Shown here: piece by piece, positions 59,173 to 64,000 of the stretch
How the letters are laid out: each line of letters begins with the position of its first letter
Numbering within the stretch: the stretch's first letter is position 1
From: Nitrospina sp.
GTDB lineage: Bacteria > Nitrospinota > Nitrospinia > Nitrospinales > JACRGP01
Assembly: GCA_024648695.1 (NCBI GenBank)
Contig: JACAVV010000018.1
Coordinates: 33,643 to 97,642 of the forward strand
DNA length: 64,000 bases
Direction: 5' to 3'
Program-made: the position numbers and the translations under genes
Notes under the pieces: model-generated
Seen by the model: only the letters and a program-made list of their open reading frames with translations
The model's database searches: none
Told to the model about the DNA's origin: nothing

Positions 59173-60411
59173 TTGAAACAAATAACTTACAAGTTTTTAC
59201 TGTTGGTTTTATTTATCCAGTCAGGATTGGGTTCCGCTTTAGCTTTTGATGGAGAATTCCGTTTTGGGCGGGTGGAGGTGCATCCCAGCTTTGGAGTGGA
59301 GATGCAATATATTGACAACATTTTTTACAACACTAATCGAGTTTTTCCCAACGGAATTATTGAAGAGCCTCAGCCCGACTTTATTTATTCAAATGAACCA
59401 GGGCTAAATATCAAGCTTGAGAGAAAGCAAGGGGACTGGTTTGGCTTTGATTTAAACTATAAAGGCCAGGATGAACGTTTTTTCGAATTAAAGGATCAGG
59501 ATATTTTTAAGCATGATATTTTTGGCTCCTTTAATTTAGGCGGGTTTGGGGGTCGATCTGACGTAACTTTAGGGGGTCGGCATTTTATTACCAGAAGTCC
59601 TGTGTCCCCCGAATTTGCTACCAACTTAAATCCCAGAGCTGATCGCGAAGAGAGTGAAGGGTTCGGGAATTTTGAGTATATGGTTAGCAAGAATTTTAAA
59701 ACTGGACTTTTATCAAGCTTGTATAGAAACCAGTTCAAGGATGAAAACAATTCCTTCCAGTCCAGTGACAAAATCAAGATTGGGACTTTTTTGACCTGGA
59801 ATTTTACCCCGATTACATCACTTGATTTTGAATTTACCCATCAAATAATCAATTATCACGAAATTTCCAGTCTCAATTTTGATAGTAACGGGAATACCTT
59901 TCTACTATCTGTCATGTGGGAACCCACTCGATTATTTGATGCCAAGCTGGGTTGGGGATTTTCCAATAAAGATTATCATGGGATCGTCGACCAGGATCGT
60001 GATGAGTTTATTTATAAGATTGAATTAAATTATAGACCCACTCAAAGAACTCGAATCAGGCTTGCCAGTAATAGGGAATTGAGAGAGTCCAGTTTAGACG
60101 ATATTCAGTCAAGAATGTTAACCAATTTAAATATTATCTGGTTTCAAAAGTTTTGGACAAAATGGAATTCCCAGGTCAAGGTTGAATATCAACACAATAG
60201 CTATGATGAATTGGCACTGGATAATCGCTTCGGGGACGTTCGAAGGTACCGTTCCGATGACTATGTATCTACCGGTTTGAACCTGGTTTATAATATTCAA
60301 AAGTGGTTACAAGCCCAATTGGACTTTAGCCATCAGAGAAACATGTCCAATTTTCTTGCTGCTGAATATGTTAGAAATTCTCTTTCACTGAAACTGACAA
60401 CCAAATTTTAA
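59173..60411 (+). CDS. Outer-membrane beta-barrel protein of a polysaccharide locus
   Basis: 412 residues from a TTG start. Signal peptide LLLVLFIQSGLGSALAF, then alternating amphipathic beta strands (for example FGVEMQYIDNIFYN, GDWFGFDLNYKGQDERFF), ending NSLSLKLTTKF with the C-terminal Phe that marks barrel insertion. Such barrels (EpsL/TIGR03016-like) accompany exopolysaccharide export loci. Two genes downstream is a Wza-type exporter, supporting this reading. Specific task unknown. Confidence 0.75.
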   Translation: MKQITYKFLLLVLFIQSGLGSALAFDGEFRFGRVEVHPSFGVEMQYIDNIFYNTNRVFPNGIIEEPQPDFIYSNEPGLNIKLERKQGDWFGFDLNYKGQDERFFELKDQDIFKHDIFGSFNLGGFGGRSDVTLGGRHFITRSPVSPEFATNLNPRADREESEGFGNFEYMVSKNFKTGLLSSLYRNQFKDENNSFQSSDKIKIGTFLTWNFTPITSLDFEFTHQIINYHEISSLNFDSNGNTFLLSVMWEPTRLFDAKLGWGFSNKDYHGIVDQDRDEFIYKIELNYRPTQRTRIRLASNRELRESSLDDIQSRMLTNLNIIWFQKFWTKWNSQVKVEYQHNSYDELALDNRFGDVRRYRSDDYVSTGLNLVYNIQKWLQAQLDFSHQRNMSNFLAAEYVRNSLSLKLTTKF

Positions 60412-60436
60412 AGCAAAAATAGATTCCATAGTTATT

Positions 60437-61354
60437 ATGAATGTTTTAGTTACAGGTGGCGCTGGCTTTATTGGTTCTCATATTGTGGACGCCTACTTGG
60501 CAAAAGGCCATAAGGTGGTGGTGATTGATAACCTGGAAACAGGGAACCGTGGCAATATTGCCGCCTCTGCCAGGTTTTACGAGATGGATATCAATCAGGC
60601 TCCCCTGGAAAAGATTTTTAATGATGAAAAGATTGAGATTGTAAACCATCATGCCGCTCAGGCAAGCTTGCCCACATCATTAGAGGATCCGGTTTTCGAT
60701 GCCAGGGTTAATATTCTAGCGACTATTGAACTATTGAAGGCTTGCGTGAACTCGGGAATCAAGCGGTTTATACTTGCATCCACAGCAGGTGCTATTTTGG
60801 GGAAGCAGGACGTTTATCCGGCGGATGAAAACCATCCCATTCACCCTTTGAGCCCTTATGGAATTTCCAAACTATGTTCTGAATACTATGTTAATTATTA
60901 CGGCGAATATTTTGGTCTGAAACCGATTGTATTGCGATATAGCAATGTGTTTGGAGCACGTCAGAACCATTTGGGCGAAGCAGGAGTGGTTGCTTCGTTT
61001 TGCCACCGATTGGCGAATAATCAACCTTTAATCATCAATGGCGATGGCGACCAGACTCGTGACTTTATTTCCGTTTGGGATGTGGTAGAGGCCAATGTAT
61101 TGGCCCTGGACTCGCATGTGACGGGAACTTTTAACATCGGAACCGGAAAAGAAACATCCATTAATGAACTGGCGGAAACGTTAATAAAAATTTCCAGGCA
61201 ACAAGTTGAACTGGAAAATCGCCCGGCACGGGACTCAGAAACACGTCGCAGTTCTGTGGATGGGTCCAAATTTGAAAAAAGTTTTGGATGGAATCCCGGT
61301 TATTCGTTTTCAGAGGGTTTGGAAAAAACTTTAAATTACTTCAAAGCCATTTAA
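60437..61354 (+). CDS. NAD-dependent nucleotide-sugar epimerase/dehydratase
   Basis: 305 residues, extended SDR family. NAD site VTGGAGFIGSHIVD, catalytic Ser/Thr in ILASTAGAILG, YxxxK in SPYGISKLCSEYY, and the SDR end GDGDQTRDFISVWDV, FNIGTG. Closest in pattern to UDP-glucose 4-epimerase-like enzymes. It supplies a sugar nucleotide to the polysaccharide locus. Exact substrate cannot be read. Starts 26 nt after the beta-barrel gene, so in one operon with it. Confidence 0.88.
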   Translation: MNVLVTGGAGFIGSHIVDAYLAKGHKVVVIDNLETGNRGNIAASARFYEMDINQAPLEKIFNDEKIEIVNHHAAQASLPTSLEDPVFDARVNILATIELLKACVNSGIKRFILASTAGAILGKQDVYPADENHPIHPLSPYGISKLCSEYYVNYYGEYFGLKPIVLRYSNVFGARQNHLGEAGVVASFCHRLANNQPLIINGDGDQTRDFISVWDVVEANVLALDSHVTGTFNIGTGKETSINELAETLIKISRQQVELENRPARDSETRRSSVDGSKFEKSFGWNPGYSFSEGLEKTLNYFKAI

Positions 61355-61565
61355 ATTTGGATGTTTTATGTGAAAACATTGTTATTTTTTGATAAATTTT
61401 ACGATTCAATTGAACTTTCTTTGCAATTGGGCTTTTCTTTTGCTTAAAGTCCCTTTAATATAGATAAACTCTTGAATAACGAAATAGCTCCAGCAACAAT
61501 AATCCTGTTTAGATTCGGTGTCAGGTATTGTCCTCCAATAATCTAAAAAAGTCGGGAGACCCTAT

Positions 61566-62465
61566 ATGAATGGAATTAGAAAAGTCATTTTTCTTTTTTT
61601 GATGGTAGTTTTCTTGTCCAGCCCTGGCATGTCCTTTGCGGAGGATGCGGATGGCTCTACAAATAATTTCGCGTTTACGGGGAATTCGACAGCCCCCTTG
61701 GACCCTGACTCCAAGTTTGTTCTAGGCCCGGAGGATGTTATTGAGATTTCGGTGTGGGGTAATAAAGAGTTGTCTACTGAAATGCCTGTAAGGCCAGACG
61801 GTTTTATCTCTTTTCCGCTGATCGGGGATATTCAGGTAAAGGGTTTGAGCCCTGCTAAATTAAAGGAAAAAATCACTGAAAAGCTGAGGACTTATATCAC
61901 CGACGCTTCTGTAACGGTATTCGTTAAGGAAATTAACAGTATTAATATATCCATTGCCGGTGAAGTGAATGAGCCTGGAACTTATAAAGTAAACCGTCCC
62001 ATTACATTATTACATCTTTTTTCAATCGCCAAAGGTTTTACAGAGAAGGCAGACTTGAAAAAGTCTTATATTTTGAGGGATGGGAAAAAGCTGAACATTA
62101 ATTTTAATTCCTTGATTAAAAATGACGATTTTTCCCAGAATGTTTGGTTAAGAGGGAATGACCTTATATTTGTTCATGATAACTTTGAGAACCGGGTCAA
62201 TGTGATGGGTGAGGTTGAGAAGCCTCAGGTGATCACCTTTCAGGAAGGGATGACCGTTTTGGACGCAATTTTAATAGCAGAAGGTTTAACCGACATTGCG
62301 CGTCCCAAAGGTACCAAGGTTTATCGTAGAAATAAAAGTAAAGGCGGCAAATCTATCACCAAACTTCAAGTTGAGTTGGATCAGGTTATTTTTGAAGGTG
62401 ATCTATCAAAGAATATCAGTTTGAGACCAGGAGATATTATTCACGTACCTCGAAGTTTCTTCTAA
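61566..62465 (+). CDS. Wza-type polysaccharide export protein
   Basis: 299 residues. Signal peptide to about residue 26 (MSFAED), with no lipobox cysteine, unlike E. coli Wza. Poly-export domain at about 55-135 (LGPEDVIEISVWGNKEL, RPDGFISFPLIGDI), then two SLBB domains (ISIAGEVNEPGTYKV and VNVMGEVEKPQVITF) and the end RPGDIIHVPRSFF. It would form the periplasmic/outer-membrane channel for polysaccharide. The absence of a C-terminal amphipathic pore helix suggests the adjacent beta-barrel protein may provide the outer-membrane pore (inference). Confidence 0.87.
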   Translation: MNGIRKVIFLFLMVVFLSSPGMSFAEDADGSTNNFAFTGNSTAPLDPDSKFVLGPEDVIEISVWGNKELSTEMPVRPDGFISFPLIGDIQVKGLSPAKLKEKITEKLRTYITDASVTVFVKEINSINISIAGEVNEPGTYKVNRPITLLHLFSIAKGFTEKADLKKSYILRDGKKLNINFNSLIKNDDFSQNVWLRGNDLIFVHDNFENRVNVMGEVEKPQVITFQEGMTVLDAILIAEGLTDIARPKGTKVYRRNKSKGGKSITKLQVELDQVIFEGDLSKNISLRPGDIIHVPRSFF

Positions 62466-62480
62466 TCAAACGGTCAGGCG

Positions 62481-63476
62481 CTAATTTGAGTAACCATTTG
62501 GGTTTAAAGAATGCCATTTCCAGGCAGTCTCAATAATGCTTCCCAGTTCCGGAAATTTGGGTTTCCATTTTAGCACTTGATTGATTTTTGTAGAATTAGC
62601 AACCAAGACCGGAGGGTCACCAGGGCGCCTATCCGTTTCCTCAAATGGAACCTTTTTTCCTGTGACCTTTTCGGCGGTTTCAATCACTTCTCTTACAGAA
62701 AACCCTTTGCCATTTCCCAGATTGAAAATATCACTTTGACCCCCGTTTTGCAGGTATTTTAACCCCAGAATATGAGCTTCAGCAAGATCCAGTACGTGAA
62801 TGTAGTCCCGGATACAAGTGCCATCCGGGGTTCCGTAATCAGTTCCAAAGACCTTTAGGATTCTGTCTGATTTCGGATCCAGTAATGTTTGAAGCACTAA
62901 AGGAATCAAGTGGGTTTCTTGTTCGTGATGCTCTCCCAGAGAACCATCTGGAAGGGCGCCGGCGGCATTGAAATACCTCAAGGAAACGTATCGGATTTTT
63001 TTAGTTGGTATTGCATCACGGAGAACTTGTTCAACCATGGACTTGGACCAACCATAAGGATTTATTGGCTGGATAGGATGGGATTCCTCAATGGGAACTT
63101 TGTGAGGGTTGCCGTAAACAGCGGCGGTCGAGGAGAAAATAAAGTTTTCAATGCCCGCTTTTTCCATCTCGTTGAACAATACAATGGTATTGGCAACATT
63201 ATTTTTATAGTACAGCAACGGATTTGAAACCGATTCACCAACCAGGGATAAGGCGGCAAAATGCATGACAGCATCAAATTTTTTAGATGCAAACATTTCC
63301 TTAAGCAAGTCAGGATCAGAAAAATCCCCTTCAATAAAAGATGAACCTTTAGGGACCGAGGCAAGATGTCCCCTGGACAGATTATCCAAAACGGTGGTTT
63401 GAAACCCCTGCTCCAGTAATAAATGATTCGTAACGCTTCCAATATAACCTGCGCCACCGACGATTAGAATATCCAT
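62481..63476 (-). CDS. galE: UDP-glucose 4-epimerase
   Basis: 331 residues. NAD site VGGAGYIGSVTNHLL, SSTAAVYGNP, catalytic YGWSK, AAGALPDGSLGEHHEQETHLIPLVLQ and the GalE-specific GTDYGTPDGTCIRDYIHVLDLAEAH block. It interconverts UDP-glucose and UDP-galactose (or GlcNAc/GalNAc). Convergent with the Wza gene (15 nt between stops), so separately expressed although functionally linked to surface glycans. Confidence 0.95.
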   Translation of the reverse strand: MDILIVGGAGYIGSVTNHLLLEQGFQTTVLDNLSRGHLASVPKGSSFIEGDFSDPDLLKEMFASKKFDAVMHFAALSLVGESVSNPLLYYKNNVANTIVLFNEMEKAGIENFIFSSTAAVYGNPHKVPIEESHPIQPINPYGWSKSMVEQVLRDAIPTKKIRYVSLRYFNAAGALPDGSLGEHHEQETHLIPLVLQTLLDPKSDRILKVFGTDYGTPDGTCIRDYIHVLDLAEAHILGLKYLQNGGQSDIFNLGNGKGFSVREVIETAEKVTGKKVPFEETDRRPGDPPVLVANSTKINQVLKWKPKFPELGSIIETAWKWHSLNPNGYSN

Positions 63477-64000
63477 AATGGAGATTCTCCTAATATAAAG
63501 TGAATAAATAAACCATCAAATATCAACGAATTTTGTCCATTATTAGATGCATAAAACCCTTCAGAAAATGGCGCTAATTGGGCGAAATGTAACTTAGCCT
63601 TTCACAGTTTACAAGAAAATTTTCACTCTCAGGTATAAGAATAGTGTTTGTTATTTAACTCTATTCACATCTATGTACACCAAAATTATTAAAAATAGAT
63701 TATTTCCCCATGATTTTGCTTTAAAAATTATTGTTTTTATTGAAGATACGCGATTGAAAAAAATTACCCCATTTGCGGTATTGTAAACCTTATGGTCCCT
63801 ATTTATAATATTTATGCTTTTTCATAAATAATTCTAAACTTGTGAAATATTCTTTTTACCACGCAATTTTTTTAGGTACAAGACTAGTTAAGAGGTCGTT
63901 TTTTGATGATTTTTAGTAGCAATTTATAGAGATCTTGATCTCTATGATTAAACCTAAACTCACACTCTTTAAGATGCAAATAAAAAGTGGATTTGGAAAC
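63477..64000. other. 524-bp AT-rich region at the window end
   Basis: Upstream of galE (minus). No gene was recognised to the window edge. A weak plus-strand promoter-like pair (TTGAAA 63754-63759, TATTGT 63779-63784, spacing 19) may serve a gene beyond the window. The galE promoter should lie near 63480-63600. Confidence 0.4.

Overview
The window looks like a chromosomal segment of a Gram-negative, probably marine or aquatic bacterium. Evidence is an outer-membrane porin, a Wza-type polysaccharide export protein, KdsD/KpsF, large FG-GAP/Calx-beta surface proteins and Fur-controlled iron genes. Gene style recalls Nitrospinota or deltaproteobacteria-like lineages, but no marker here settles it, so the taxonomic guess is weak.

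Layout. 1-8.9 kb: end of a secreted protein, TPR and HEAT proteins, a lytic transglycosylase, a giant FG-GAP/Calx-beta protein and a pyruvate/indolepyruvate decarboxylase-type enzyme. 9-16.3 kb: housekeeping genes (comM, mazG, hemW, era, map). 16.4-20.6 kb: a compact iron cluster (bacterioferritin, Fur, thioredoxin-like ferredoxin, DUF2325 protein, porin, FMN-binding protein) with at least four Fur boxes. 20.7-31 kb: a GAF histidine kinase, two glycosyltransferases, thiO, bioA, queD, small zinc and TPR proteins, and an atypical thiol peroxidase. 54.2-64 kb: an NHLP-leader-like small protein, alaS, kdsD and the start of a polysaccharide locus (beta-barrel, epimerase, Wza-like exporter, galE).

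The exceptional part is a 22.7-kb integrated element between two perfect 97-bp direct repeats (31528-31624 and 54181-54277) that contain the 5' 41 nt of a tRNA-Arg(CCG) gene. Its left arm reads toward the tRNA and encodes a tyrosine integrase, a small Cys-rich protein and an apparently intact single-subunit, T7-type RNA polymerase. This is the integrase-RNAP pairing of temperate T7-like podoviruses, yet no phage structural, lysis or replication gene is present. Sequences strongly resembling T7/SP6 promoters lie upstream of the integrase and upstream of the RNAP, and related motifs point the other way toward the cargo. The cargo is a six-gene type I restriction-modification operon (hsdM, hsdS, PDDEXK nuclease, hsdR, YgjP-like metallopeptidase), then an unknown gene with a Lit-like HExxH protease, a tight three-gene operon with a metallo-beta-lactamase-fold protein, small membrane proteins, remnants of endonuclease I-like genes, and an IS3-family element that truncates the genes on both its sides.

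Working model: a podovirus-derived or satellite-like integrative element that has become a carrier of anti-phage genes and may keep its own transcription system. The enzyme families and repeats are read directly from sequence; the dedicated promoter-polymerase circuit and the defence roles of the unknown operons are inference.
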